A DNA stretch of 56,563 bases from Oscillospiraceae bacterium (GTDB lineage: Bacteria; Bacillota; Clostridia; Oscillospirales; Oscillospiraceae). A program made the translations under genes and the position numbers. The stretch covers positions 1 through 56,563 of the forward strand of contig JAAWUC010000003.1 of the NCBI GenBank assembly GCA_022804995.1. The letters run 5' to 3'. Shown here in pieces: positions 1 through 7,893 of the stretch. The notes under the pieces are model-generated. The model ran no database searches and was not told the origin of the DNA. It saw only the letters and a program-made list of their open reading frames with translations. Numbering within the stretch: the first letter of the stretch is position 1; every line of letters begins with the position of its first letter.

Positions 1-98
<98 letters not shown>

Positions 99-102
99 CG
101 CG

Positions 103-136
103 AGAGGGACAGTCAAGAGACTGTCTCTCTTTTTAT
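103..136 (+). terminator. Intrinsic terminator of the rRNA operon
   Basis: A 12-bp stem (103-114 with 119-130, loop AAGA, one G-T pair) is followed directly by a T-rich run. It sits just after the 5S rRNA, as expected for the end of an rRNA operon. Confidence 0.9.
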
Positions 137-170
137 TATTTAAAAATCTAAAAAAGGAGAACGTATACCG

Positions 171-626
171 GTGGACAGAAGCGAACGAGTGGTTTTGACC
201 AATATGTGCATGGTCTGTGACGGAGCGGGAAATGTACTGGTGCAGGACCGGCTGGACCCAAACTGGCCGGGGGTTGCCTTTCCCGGCGGCCATGTGGAGC
301 CGGGAGAGTCCTTTACCGCCGCCGTCGTCCGTGAGGTGCGGGAGGAGACGGGCCTGACCATTGAGGCGCCGCGCCTGTGCGGTCTGAAGCAGTTCCCCTT
401 AGAGGGTGGAGGCCGTTATATCGTGTTTCTCTACCAGGCGGACCGGTTTTCCGGGGAGCTGGCTTCTTCCCAGGAAGGGAAGGTCTTTTGGCTGGAGCGG
501 AGCCGGCTGGAGACAATGGAGCTGCCTGTGTCCTTTGCCCAAACCCTCCAGGTCTATGAGAATGACAGTCTGGGGGAGCACTATATCTATTGGGAAGACG
601 GTGAGCTCAAACAGGATATTCTGTAA
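171..626 (+). CDS. Nudix hydrolase (8-oxo-dGTP diphosphatase-like)
   Basis: A 151-residue single-domain Nudix protein. The full Nudix box lies at residues 40-62: G40, E46, R54-E55, E58-E59 and G61-L62 fit the G-x5-E-x7-REUxEExGU signature that binds Mg2+ and cleaves nucleoside diphosphates linked to another group. The GTG start at 171 follows AAGGAGA at 154-160 with normal spacing. The family includes MutT-type pool-cleaning enzymes, but substrate cannot be read from the sequence. It begins right after the rRNA terminator, and the next gene starts 12 bases downstream, so the two are probably cotranscribed. Confidence 0.9.
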   Translation: MDRSERVVLTNMCMVCDGAGNVLVQDRLDPNWPGVAFPGGHVEPGESFTAAVVREVREETGLTIEAPRLCGLKQFPLEGGGRYIVFLYQADRFSGELASSQEGKVFWLERSRLETMELPVSFAQTLQVYENDSLGEHYIYWEDGELKQDIL

Positions 627-637
627 AGAGTAAGACG

Positions 638-1543
638 ATGAAATTGAGAAAGCTCCATATAGGCCTGCGTACGGTAAAGACAGCCATTGCGATCATTGTG
701 GCGATGCTGGTTGTCGAGCTCTACGGCGCAACCAGCGACAAGCTGATTTTCGCTATGCTGGGGGCTATGTCTGCGGTCCAGCCTACCTTCCGGGAGTCGA
801 TGGAGTCCTGCTTCAGTCAGATTATCGGCGTCAGTATGGGGGCGTTGTTCAGCCTGGCCTTGGACGCGCTGCCTATTGGACCGATGACCTCCATCGGCAT
901 CGGCGTTATCGGGATTATCGCGGCCTACAACGCCCTGCGGCTGAAAATTTCCCCGTCCCTGCCCTGCTTTATCCTGGTGATGATTTGCCTCAGTGACACC
1001 ATGGAACCCATCTCCTATGCCCTGGGCCGCATCTGGGATACGGCGATTGGCCTGGGGGTGGGGATGCTGATCAATATGCTGATTCTGCCCTACAACAACA
1101 GCCGCCAGATTCGGAGCACCATTGAGAGCCTGGATAAGGACCTGCTGCGGATGCTGGAGGACTTGTTCGATGGCGATAACATTCTCCCGGACCCGGAGCG
1201 GATGGTGAAGCGGGTGAACGCCATAGAGGCCCAGCTGGACCTATTCTCCAACCAGAGGCTGTTGCTCCACCTGCGGCGGCAGCGCCAGGAGCTGGAGCGC
1301 TACCGCATGTGTGAGCGGAAGGCCAAGGCGCTGGTAGCCCAGATGGAGGTTCTCTGCGGCATGGGGAGGCCCGGGCGGCTCAACAGCGAGAACCGGCGGC
1401 GGCTGGAGGCCAACGGCGCGAGGATCCTGGACATTCGTCCCCTTGACTCCGTGATGGAGCGGGACGTGGTGACCAACTATCATGTGGGCCAGGTGCTGAC
1501 TTTGCGGCGGGAGCTTCTGGAGGCGCTGCGGGGCGGACGGTGA
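638..1543 (+). CDS. FUSC / aromatic acid exporter family membrane protein
   Basis: 301 residues. The N-terminal half (about 12-155) has several hydrophobic segments and the ArAE/FUSC-like pattern (LRTVKTAIAI start, AMLGAMSAVQPT, then GxxxGxL membrane helices). The C-terminal half is a soluble, charged helical tail of about 140 residues. Related Firmicutes proteins are annotated as aromatic acid exporter family or DUF939. Role in export is inferred from family only. It lies 12 bases behind the Nudix gene and ends just before a strong terminator, so the two form a transcription unit. The ribosome site is weak (AAAGAG). Confidence 0.75.
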   Translation: MKLRKLHIGLRTVKTAIAIIVAMLVVELYGATSDKLIFAMLGAMSAVQPTFRESMESCFSQIIGVSMGALFSLALDALPIGPMTSIGIGVIGIIAAYNALRLKISPSLPCFILVMICLSDTMEPISYALGRIWDTAIGLGVGMLINMLILPYNNSRQIRSTIESLDKDLLRMLEDLFDGDNILPDPERMVKRVNAIEAQLDLFSNQRLLLHLRRQRQELERYRMCERKAKALVAQMEVLCGMGRPGRLNSENRRRLEANGARILDIRPLDSVMERDVVTNYHVGQVLTLRRELLEALRGGR

Positions 1544-1552
1544 GAAAGCGGG

Positions 1553-1582
1553 AAGGGCCGGGACTGTGGTCCCGGCCTTTTT
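1553..1582 (+). terminator. Intrinsic terminator after the FUSC gene
   Basis: Stem GGCCGGGAC / GTCCCGGCC with a TGTG loop, followed by five T. It closes the Nudix-FUSC unit. Confidence 0.9.
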
Positions 1583-1636
1583 GCGCCCGCTGGAGGCCCT
1601 CTGAGCCGTCCAAAACAGCCGCTGGGGCGGAATAAC

Positions 1637-1664
1637 TTGTTTTCCCCGCCCCGTCTGCTACAAT
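1637..1664 (+). promoter_or_regulatory. SigA-type promoter for the LytTR/DUF3021 pair
   Basis: TTGTTT (1637-1642), a 16-bp spacer, and TACAAT (1659-1664), followed 8 bases later by the AAAGGAGG ribosome site of the LytTR gene. Confidence 0.6.
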
Positions 1665-1685
1665 GGCGTAGAAAGGAGGACGCAT

Positions 1686-2144
1686 ATGAAGATTACCTTG
1701 AATCAGGACCCGGCCTTCCCGGAGACGGAGGTCATCATCAACTGTCCCCAGGCCGACGAGGACATCCTGCGGCTGGTGGCTATGCTCCGCATCCACCAGA
1801 AAAAGCTGGTGGGCATCCTGGAGGGAGGCCGTCACCTGCTGGATGTGAAGGATATCCTCTATATCGACACGGCGGACAAGAGAACCTTCCTCTATACCGG
1901 GAAAGCGGTCTACGAGTCCGCCCTGCGGCTCTATGAGCTGGAGGACAGCCTCCGGGAGCTGGACTTCCTCCGGGCGGGCCGGTCTGCCATTGTCAACTTC
2001 CGCCGCATCCGCTCCATCCGCCCGGAGCTGGGGGGCAGGCTGCTGCTGACCATGGACAACGGGGAGCAGGTGTACGTGTCCCGCCAGTACGCCGGAGAGA
2101 TGAAGGAGAAGCTGCGGGAGCTGGAAAGGAGTATCTTGAAATGA
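1686..2144 (+). CDS. LytTR-family DNA-binding transcriptional regulator
   Basis: 152 residues. The C-terminal two thirds (about 50-150) is a LytTR DNA-binding domain: the strand pattern around DILYIDTADKRTFLYT, the LRELDFLRAGRSAIVN segment and the terminal YVSRQYAGEMKEKL helix are characteristic. There is no receiver domain, so it is the short stand-alone type that is usually paired with a membrane protein. Here that partner is the DUF3021 gene, whose ATG overlaps this stop (ATGA at 2141-2144). The ATG at 1686 has AAAGGAGG upstream. In such pairs the membrane protein is thought to control the regulator; the target genes are unknown. Confidence 0.87.
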   Translation: MKITLNQDPAFPETEVIINCPQADEDILRLVAMLRIHQKKLVGILEGGRHLLDVKDILYIDTADKRTFLYTGKAVYESALRLYELEDSLRELDFLRAGRSAIVNFRRIRSIRPELGGRLLLTMDNGEQVYVSRQYAGEMKEKLRELERSILK

Positions 2145-2590
2145 AACAGTTCTTGAAAGGCCTTGTTGAATGGAAAACCTCGGCGTGCATGATTTTTACC
2201 GCCGCCATATTTTTCTATCTGTTTTTCTGCTGGGTGTACGGTACCCGCGAGGTATCCACCACCATGCTCTGGACGCTGTTCTGGGCCAGCGCGGCCGCTT
2301 CGCTGATCCAGGCGGTCTGCTTCTCCGACTGGATCATCAAAAAGATGCGCTACACCCGGCGCAGCCTGCTGTTTGTGCTGCTGTTTCTGCCCACGTTGAC
2401 CCTGGCTGCCTGGAAGGGGGGGTGGTTTCCCATGGAACAGACGGGGGCCTGGGCCGTGTTTCTCGGGATGTTTTTTCTGACCTTTGTGGGCATGACCATC
2501 GGTTTTGATATCTATTTCCGCATCACCGGGCGGAAGTATGACGGCCTGCTGGGCCAGTACCGGCGGGAGAAGGAGGAGAAGGGGGAGTAG
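2141..2590 (+). CDS. DUF3021 family membrane protein
   Basis: 149 residues with four predicted transmembrane helices (about 16-34, 44-64, 75-92, 103-125) and a short charged cytoplasmic tail ending in lysine/glutamate. Size, topology and coupling to a LytTR regulator match the DUF3021 family. It overlaps the upstream LytTR gene by 4 bases, so translation is coupled. The probable role is modulating or sensing for that regulator at the membrane; this is inference from gene pairing. Confidence 0.8.
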   Translation: MKQFLKGLVEWKTSACMIFTAAIFFYLFFCWVYGTREVSTTMLWTLFWASAAASLIQAVCFSDWIIKKMRYTRRSLLFVLLFLPTLTLAAWKGGWFPMEQTGAWAVFLGMFFLTFVGMTIGFDIYFRITGRKYDGLLGQYRREKEEKGE

Positions 2591-2716
2591 AGGTCTGGGA
2601 AATACTTTCTTTTGTCAATCTCCCTCTTATTTTTCAAAAAATTCTGCCGATTTCTCCCTATAGAGGCATTTCCGGCGGAAAACGGATCTGCCCAACAATA
2701 TGAAGGGAGGCAAGAA

Positions 2717-3817
2717 ATGAGAAGAGAGAAACTGACGGCCCTGCTGATGGCGGTTCTGCTGCTGGTGTCCGCCGGATGCTCCTCCTCCGGCTTGAAGGAT
2801 CGGGAGACGGACAAGGACAGCCAGACCACGGACGATGGCGCCGGCAAGCGGGAGGACGGCGATTCCTTCGGCGGTGATTCCGCCGGGGTCCCTGCGGAGG
2901 CGGACCAGGACCAGCCGCCGGAGACAGGCGGGGACGAGGAGGCGCTGGACCCGGAGATGGTGGACCGGGCGAAGTACAATATCTACGTGGAGATGAACAA
3001 CAAGATCGTGGATGTGCTGGACACCCTGTACAGCTACTATGAGGTGGTGGAGTACGCCGAGGAGTTCGCCCTCCTCCCCGACAGCCAGTATACCTACAAA
3101 TACAATATTTCCCCCTATAATACGGATCTGCTGGACGACGCCCAGTATGTGGCGTCCCTGGAGCCGGCCTATGAGACCCTGGACGAGCTGACCCTTCAGA
3201 TTCTCCTGCCTATGCGGAGCCTGATGGATGCCTTCTCCGACATCTACCACGACTACGACTATGCTGCCGACCAGTACGCCAAGCCCAAGGAGTACCACAA
3301 GGCCATCCAGGGCAATGCCGCTGTCTTTGAAGAGCTGGCCTACCAGTACATGGACGCGGTGGAGGCGCTGAGCATGGAGCGGGTGGAGGCCGACGAGCAG
3401 CAGATGCGGGACGACGGCCGCCTGCTGGCCTACGGCTTCAGCCATTCCATCACCGTGGTCAAGAAGATCCTCAACGAGTGCTACAGCCAGGAGGTCGACG
3501 ACTATAACCTCCTGGAGCTGGACCTGGAGCCCATCCGGCCCCTGTATCAGGAGCTGCTGGACACCATCGCCGCCTACAAGACCGCGGCGGAGGACAGCAA
3601 CCAGCTCATGGCGGAGTCCATGACCGCTGACGGCGCCTACCACTACGGTACTCAGATGGACCGCATGGTCCAGGCGCTGGAGTATATGATAAATCAGGTG
3701 GAGGACCAGTATCTGGCCAGCGAGCCGGGCCACACCTATCTGGGAAGCCTGCTGTTTGTCAACGAAGTGCTCTCCGACTGCATCGACCAGTATAACAGCA
3801 GCTCGTTTGTGTCATAA
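2717..3817 (+). CDS. DUF3829-like secreted lipoprotein
   Basis: 366 residues. The start at 2717 (not the longer reading frame from 2612) is chosen because it follows GAAGGGAGG and gives a clean lipoprotein signal: basic start, hydrophobic core, lipobox VSAGC near residue 20. An acidic, disordered linker (about 20-80) leads into a helical domain rich in Tyr, Asp and Glu. The pattern of an early YNIYVEMNNKI helix, a central DYDYAADQYAKPKEYHK stretch and a DGRLLAYGFSHSI helix resembles the YiiG/DUF3829 family, whose function is unknown. It is anchored outside the membrane. It is followed at once by a terminator. Confidence 0.65.
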   Translation: MRREKLTALLMAVLLLVSAGCSSSGLKDRETDKDSQTTDDGAGKREDGDSFGGDSAGVPAEADQDQPPETGGDEEALDPEMVDRAKYNIYVEMNNKIVDVLDTLYSYYEVVEYAEEFALLPDSQYTYKYNISPYNTDLLDDAQYVASLEPAYETLDELTLQILLPMRSLMDAFSDIYHDYDYAADQYAKPKEYHKAIQGNAAVFEELAYQYMDAVEALSMERVEADEQQMRDDGRLLAYGFSHSITVVKKILNECYSQEVDDYNLLELDLEPIRPLYQELLDTIAAYKTAAEDSNQLMAESMTADGAYHYGTQMDRMVQALEYMINQVEDQYLASEPGHTYLGSLLFVNEVLSDCIDQYNSSSFVS

Positions 3818-3828
3818 AGAGCATAAAA

Positions 3829-3858
3829 CCGGAGGAGGGAGCAATCCCTCCTCCGTGT
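3829..3858. terminator. Bidirectional terminator between convergent genes
   Basis: Perfect 10-bp stem GGAGGAGGGA / TCCCTCCTCC around GCAA (3831-3854). A T-rich tail lies on the plus side, and AAAA before the stem gives TTTT on the minus side. It serves the lipoprotein gene (plus) and the DUF4173 gene (minus). Confidence 0.8.
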
Positions 3859-3863
3859 TCTGT

Positions 3864-5357
3864 TCATGAGCACCAGCGTCTGGCCCGGGCCGCTGACAGG
3901 CTCCAGGTGGTCCAGCTCCCGCAGTCCTCTGCCGCCATCTCCCCGGCCCACGAAAGGACCTGGGCATCCGGACCGTCCATGCTCCCGGCCAGCGCGGGGA
4001 GGCCGTCGTAGCCCTGCCGGGTGTAGAAGAGGGCGGTGACCGCGCTCTCCGCCAGCTGTCCCCGCTCCACCTGCCAGGCGTTGTACCGGGCGGCGATGCC
4101 GTCGATATTGGCGTAGTTGAGGGCCAGCCAGCCCGCCAGGGCGATGGGAGCCGCCGTCCGGAAGAAGCGGAATTCCCGCCGCCAGACCTTCCGCACAATA
4201 AGGGCCAGGGCAACAGACAGCATCCCCATGCCCCAGTAGGTGAGGCACCGCTTGAAGGACAGGCCGTAGACGGAGACATACAGCGTCATCCGCCACCCGG
4301 CGGACACCAGCAGCACCACTGTCAGTCCCACCAGAGCCGTGGACAGAACCCGGAGCCGCTTATCCTCCCGGCACAGCCACACCGCCGCCAGAATCACAGC
4401 CCCGTTGAACCCCGCCAGTCCCACCAGCTGGAAGAAGCCGCCGCGGGCGTACTCGGCGTAGGAGATGCCCGCCTTGATCAGATAGCTCCTGTCCCCGAAA
4501 AGAGCGGCGGACTGGACCGCCAGAAACAGGACGTACAGCCCGTCCAGAGCCCCCAGCAGCATCACCGCAGGCAGCGGGTCCCGGCCTGTATGGACTTTCT
4601 CCACTCCGGGCGCTTGCTCCGTATGGGCGGCGAAGTAGAACAGGGAGAAGCAGAGGGGTGTCAAGAGTATTGTCAGTATCAGCCGCACCGGCCCCTCGCT
4701 GAAGCTCACGTCCAGTTTCTCCAGCACATCCCCGGCCACCATGGCGAACACCGCGTCCGCGTCCATGAGCACAGCGGTCACGACGCCCAGCACCGGCAGA
4801 GTCACCGCCAGGCCAATCAGTACCGGCAGGCTTTGGGCGAGGCGCCTTTCCCCCTTCTCGCTCCGCAGGGTATCAAAGAGCGCGCCGCACCGGACGAAGG
4901 GACCCTTGAGGAGCAGCCACAGCCGCTCAAAGACCATCCCGGCCCGGTCCCAGCCCAGCCGCCCTCCGCCGCAGAGCTCCCAGGTGTGGACCGCGAGGAG
5001 CAGAACCAGTGCCCCGCTGTTCCAGAACCGAAACCACTGGTTGGAGAAGATTGCGAAGGTCAGCGCCAGCAGAGTGACCGCCCCCATGAGAACCCGGTTG
5101 ACCCGCCGCTCCATGCCGCCGGTCCCCCGGTAGAGGAAGAGGACGGCGTACCAGCCGGCGGTAAGCACCGTGACGCCCAGCCCCGGCAGAGCCCGCCAGC
5201 TCCAGTCCCTCAGAAAGCTCACCCCCAGAAACGACAGCCCCAGGGACAGCCAGAGAAGCCGCCGCTCCCCAGCCCCCGCCCTCCAGGGCTCCCGCGGAGG
5301 AGGCGCGGCGGGAGGGCTCGCGGGTATCCGGGGCATTCCGGTATTGGATTCTGTCAT
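3864..5357 (-). CDS. DUF4173/DUF4153-like polytopic membrane protein
   Basis: 497 residues, last gene of the minus-strand DUF2975 operon. After a proline-rich cytoplasmic N-terminus (1-30) come about 11-12 hydrophobic segments, with a large loop around the middle (MDADAVFAMV...LDVSFSEG) typical of DUF4173. The start at 5357 follows GGAGGG and begins 4 bases after the stop of the DUF5301 gene; the longer upstream frame runs through that gene and is not used. The C-terminal soluble part contains a NYANIDGIAARYN motif also seen in this family. Function is unknown; the constant association with DUF2975 and XRE genes suggests an envelope-stress or membrane-sensing module. Confidence 0.72.
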   Translation of the reverse strand: MTESNTGMPRIPASPPAAPPPREPWRAGAGERRLLWLSLGLSFLGVSFLRDWSWRALPGLGVTVLTAGWYAVLFLYRGTGGMERRVNRVLMGAVTLLALTFAIFSNQWFRFWNSGALVLLLAVHTWELCGGGRLGWDRAGMVFERLWLLLKGPFVRCGALFDTLRSEKGERRLAQSLPVLIGLAVTLPVLGVVTAVLMDADAVFAMVAGDVLEKLDVSFSEGPVRLILTILLTPLCFSLFYFAAHTEQAPGVEKVHTGRDPLPAVMLLGALDGLYVLFLAVQSAALFGDRSYLIKAGISYAEYARGGFFQLVGLAGFNGAVILAAVWLCREDKRLRVLSTALVGLTVVLLVSAGWRMTLYVSVYGLSFKRCLTYWGMGMLSVALALIVRKVWRREFRFFRTAAPIALAGWLALNYANIDGIAARYNAWQVERGQLAESAVTALFYTRQGYDGLPALAGSMDGPDAQVLSWAGEMAAEDCGSWTTWSLSAARARRWCS

Positions 5358-5361
5358 CGTG

Positions 5362-5772
5362 TCATCCCTCCTGTTCGATGGTTTGCAGTTGATCCAGGCG
5401 GAGATCACTGTCCATCTCATAGATCCCCTGATAGGGCTGCTCCAGAAACAGCCTCGCACCCTCCCGGTAGAGGAACACCGTGCCGGTGCCGCCGGCCCGG
5501 AAGCCGAAGTCGATCCGCGCCAGCCCGGCTCTCTCACTGGGGACGTCCCGTACGCTGGGCCGTCCGGTATTTTCCTTGACGGACCGCCGGAGCAGGTCCA
5601 GAAGCCGGGCAATCGAATCCCCGCCGGTGACGGTCAGATCCAGCTGATCCACGGTAATGGTGACGCTCTCCAGGTCCTCCGCCGCCGGGAGAACCAGCTT
5701 CCCGGCGGACAGCACGCCGCAGGAGGTTAGAAGCAACAGAGCGGCAATCGCCCCCGCCAGCCGCATTTTCAT
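5362..5772 (-). CDS. DUF5301-like lipoprotein
   Basis: 136 residues with a lipoprotein signal (LLLLTSCGV, Cys near 17). The mature part has a VTITV..LDLTVTGGDSI..LLDLLR start and a DVPSERAGLARIDFGF core, matching the small extracellular DUF5301 family. The ATG at 5772 is preceded by GGAGGAAGG and overlaps the stop of the XRE gene (ATGA). Its position between a cytoplasmic regulator and a polytopic membrane protein suggests a surface subunit of the same system. No catalytic motif is visible. Confidence 0.72.
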   Translation of the reverse strand: MKMRLAGAIAALLLLTSCGVLSAGKLVLPAAEDLESVTITVDQLDLTVTGGDSIARLLDLLRRSVKENTGRPSVRDVPSERAGLARIDFGFRAGGTGTVFLYREGARLFLEQPYQGIYEMDSDLRLDQLQTIEQEG

Positions 5773-5990
5773 CGTGTTCCTTCCTCCTCCGGCGCGTACT
5801 CCAGAATATCCCCCGGCTGACAGTCCAGGACCTCGCAGATGGCCTCCAGAGTGGAGAAGCGCACCGCCTTGGCCTTGTTGGTCTTCAGCACGGAGAGGTT
5901 GGCGATGGTCACGTCCACCCGCTCGGACAGCTGGCTCAGGCTCATCTTCCGCTTGGCCAGCATCACATCCAGATTTACCACAATCGGCAT
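5769..5990 (-). CDS. XRE-family helix-turn-helix regulator (YozG-like)
   Basis: 73 residues, essentially one Cro/C1-type helix-turn-helix (about 8-62): SLSQLSERVDVTIANLSVLKT gives the turn and recognition helix, then FSTLEAICEVLDCQPGDIL, the usual end of this domain. It belongs to the short YozG-like class that is nearly always next to DUF2975. It lies 15 bases after the DUF2975 gene and overlaps the DUF5301 start by 4 bases. A likely operator is the inverted repeat inside the operon promoter (6515-6532), suggesting autoregulation. Confidence 0.88.
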   Translation of the reverse strand: MPIVVNLDVMLAKRKMSLSQLSERVDVTIANLSVLKTNKAKAVRFSTLEAICEVLDCQPGDILEYAPEEEGTR

Positions 5991-6005
5991 TTCGCGCCTC
6001 CCTCT

Positions 6006-6479
6006 CTATATGGTCAGATCGTTTTCCGCTTTCAGATCGGCGGCCTTCAGCACCAGATGGCTCAGCAAAAACGCCGCCAGGGCGATAGCAAGCCCCACCA
6101 CGCATACCGCCGTCCCCAGCAGCCATATGGGGGAGCCCGCCAGGATCTCCAGCGTCACGGTGCCCACTGCGCAATACCCCGTATCAACGAGGGCGCAGAA
6201 GCCGATGCCGCTGAGCCAGCGGGCGTTTTTGTGGCAGAAGGAGTTGTCCCGTCCGATCTCCGTGCAGATTTTCCAGAACAGCACCAGCGCGATGACAATG
6301 GGGATTGCGCTGGCGCTGACGGCGATAATCCCCGGCGTCACCAGCCACGCAAATTCCGGCATCTGCGCTCCGATCTCCCGTATCCGAATGGGGAAGATCT
6401 CGATATACCATACCGCCACCAGCGCCGCCAGAAACAAAACGGTCCCCTTCAGCGTCCGCACCAGCCCTACTCGTTTCAT
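6006..6479 (-). CDS. DUF2975 membrane protein
   Basis: 157 residues, four transmembrane helices (about 10-28, 46-68, 88-112, 118-142) and a conserved loop after helix 2 containing FWKICTEIGRDNSFCHKNARWL, the signature stretch of DUF2975. First gene of the minus operon DUF2975-XRE-DUF5301-DUF4173. It starts with ATG at 6479 after an AAGGAGGA ribosome site. The family is thought to hold or sense in partnership with the XRE regulator; the signal is unknown. Confidence 0.85.
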   Translation of the reverse strand: MKRVGLVRTLKGTVLFLAALVAVWYIEIFPIRIREIGAQMPEFAWLVTPGIIAVSASAIPIVIALVLFWKICTEIGRDNSFCHKNARWLSGIGFCALVDTGYCAVGTVTLEILAGSPIWLLGTAVCVVGLAIALAAFLLSHLVLKAADLKAENDLTI

Positions 6480-6509
6480 GTTTCCGTCCTCCTTCCAGAT
6501 TCTGCCCCT

Positions 6510-6538
6510 ATCATAACAGGAGGATTCCTGTTTGTCAA
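6510..6538 (-). promoter_or_regulatory. Promoter of the DUF2975 operon with operator in its spacer
   Basis: On the minus strand: TTGACA (6538-6533), a 17-bp spacer and TATGAT (6515-6510), close to a consensus SigA promoter. The spacer is almost exactly a perfect inverted repeat, AACAGGA-4-TCCTGTT (6515-6532). A repressor bound there would block RNA polymerase directly. The XRE protein of this operon is the obvious candidate, which is inference. Confidence 0.75.
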
Positions 6539-6572
6539 TATATTTTTATTGTTTTTCGATAAATTTATACTC

Positions 6573-6601
6573 TTTACCCAAAAGACGCCCTGTGGTATAA
6601 T
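6573..6601 (+). promoter_or_regulatory. SigA-type promoter for mtnN-luxS
   Basis: TTTACC (6573-6578), 17-bp spacer and a perfect TATAAT (6596-6601), then AGGAGG at 6619-6624 before the mtnN start. The region from 6480 to 6630 is the divergent control region shared with the DUF2975 operon. Confidence 0.65.
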
Positions 6602-6630
6602 GAAGCCACCGAAATACAGGAGGACTGACC

Positions 6631-7314
6631 ATGAAGATTGGACTTGCCTACGCCCTCAAGGGGGAGATCAGGAGTATTCTGAACACAATGGACGCCAAGC
6701 TGCTGGAGACGGTGGCCGGCATGGGCGTCTATGAGATCGAGCCGGATCTGCTGGCCTACCTGGGCGGCGTTGGAAAGGTGAACGCCGCCATGAGCACCCA
6801 GCTCTTCATCGACCGCTACCGGCCGGACTGGATCGTCAACGCCGGATGCGCCGGGAGCTTCCGGGACCTGCCCATTGGAACGGTGGTGCTGGCGGAGGAT
6901 TTTGTCCAGCACGACGTGGACACCACCGCTATGGGGGACCCCATCGGCCTGGTCTCCACAGTGGACCGGGTGGACTTCCCCACCGCCGATCCCCAGCGGC
7001 TGAGCGGTATTCTGACGGCCCAGGGTGTGGCCCATCAGGTGGGCCGCGCCGCCACCGGCGAGGTGTTCATGACCAAGGGGGACCGGGCGGACTGGGTAGC
7101 GAAAACCTTCTCCCCCGTGCTCTGTGAGATGGAGGGTGGGGCCATCGCCCAAGTGTGCCTGCGCAATGGGGTGAAATTTACCGCCCTGAAATCCGTCTCC
7201 GACCGGCTGTGCCAGGAAAACAACGCAGAGGAGTACTTCAACTACGGCGAGGCCATGGCGAAGCTCAACAGCATTGTGCTGCCCTTCGCCCGGGCCCTGC
7301 GGGACGGGGAATAA
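6631..7314 (+). CDS. mtnN: 5'-methylthioadenosine/S-adenosylhomocysteine nucleosidase
   Basis: 227 residues, normal length. It removes adenine from methylthioadenosine and S-adenosylhomocysteine, feeding S-ribosylhomocysteine to LuxS encoded immediately downstream. Visible signatures are E12 (general acid region KGEI), GGVGKVNAA (45-53), NAGCAG (70-75), ATGEVFM (141-147), the ribose-binding CEMEGG with E166/E168, and D191 in KSVSD, matching the catalytic Asp of the E. coli enzyme. Start at 6631 has AGGAGG. The gap of 19 bases to luxS indicates one operon for the activated methyl cycle. Confidence 0.93.
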   Translation: MKIGLAYALKGEIRSILNTMDAKLLETVAGMGVYEIEPDLLAYLGGVGKVNAAMSTQLFIDRYRPDWIVNAGCAGSFRDLPIGTVVLAEDFVQHDVDTTAMGDPIGLVSTVDRVDFPTADPQRLSGILTAQGVAHQVGRAATGEVFMTKGDRADWVAKTFSPVLCEMEGGAIAQVCLRNGVKFTALKSVSDRLCQENNAEEYFNYGEAMAKLNSIVLPFARALRDGE

Positions 7315-7333
7315 TGAAAAAGGAGAATCGACT

Positions 7334-7792
7334 ATGGAACGCATTGCAAGCTTTCAGGTGGACCACAACAAGCTGGAGCCGGGACTGTACCTCTCCCGCC
7401 GGGACGGGGAGGTGACGACCCTTGACCTCCGCTTCAAGAAGCCCAACACCGGCGATCTGCTCTCCAACGGGGAGATGCACTCTGTGGAGCACGTCATCGC
7501 CACCCTTCTGCGCAGCGGCAGGGCCAAGGACGCCGTTATCTATTTCGGCCCCATGGGCTGTCAGACCGGGTTTTACCTCCTCTTCGACAGCCGGCAGCTC
7601 ACCGACGAACAGGCGGTGGAGCTGGTGAAGGAGACCTTCGCTGCCGCAGCAGCCTTTGACGGCCCCATGCCCGGGAAGAGCGCCGCGGAGTGCGGAAACT
7701 ACGTCAATCTGGACGTGGAGCTGGCCCGGAACCAGTGCGGGTTCTACAGCGGGCTGATTCGGGACTGGACAGCGGAGAAGCTGGCCTATTAG
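7334..7792 (+). CDS. luxS: S-ribosylhomocysteine lyase LuxS (autoinducer-2 synthesis)
   Basis: 152 residues. LuxS splits S-ribosylhomocysteine into homocysteine and DPD, the precursor of autoinducer-2. The metal site is complete: H49 and H53 in the HSVEH motif with E52, and C120 in ECGNY; C76 in GPMGCQTG is the second catalytic Cys. The ATG at 7334 follows AAGGAGA; the frame is open 60 bases further upstream but lacks a ribosome site there. It forms a two-gene unit with mtnN, the usual partner in methyl-cycle recycling. Whether AI-2 signals in this organism cannot be seen. Confidence 0.95.
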   Translation: MERIASFQVDHNKLEPGLYLSRRDGEVTTLDLRFKKPNTGDLLSNGEMHSVEHVIATLLRSGRAKDAVIYFGPMGCQTGFYLLFDSRQLTDEQAVELVKETFAAAAAFDGPMPGKSAAECGNYVNLDVELARNQCGFYSGLIRDWTAEKLAY

Positions 7793-7893
7793 AAAATCAC
7801 GGCGGGCGGGAATATTCCGGCATCATCTCACATAAGCTGGACCGTCGGCGCGGGGACAGCCCCCGCCGAACTACCAATGAGGTGAACGTACAT

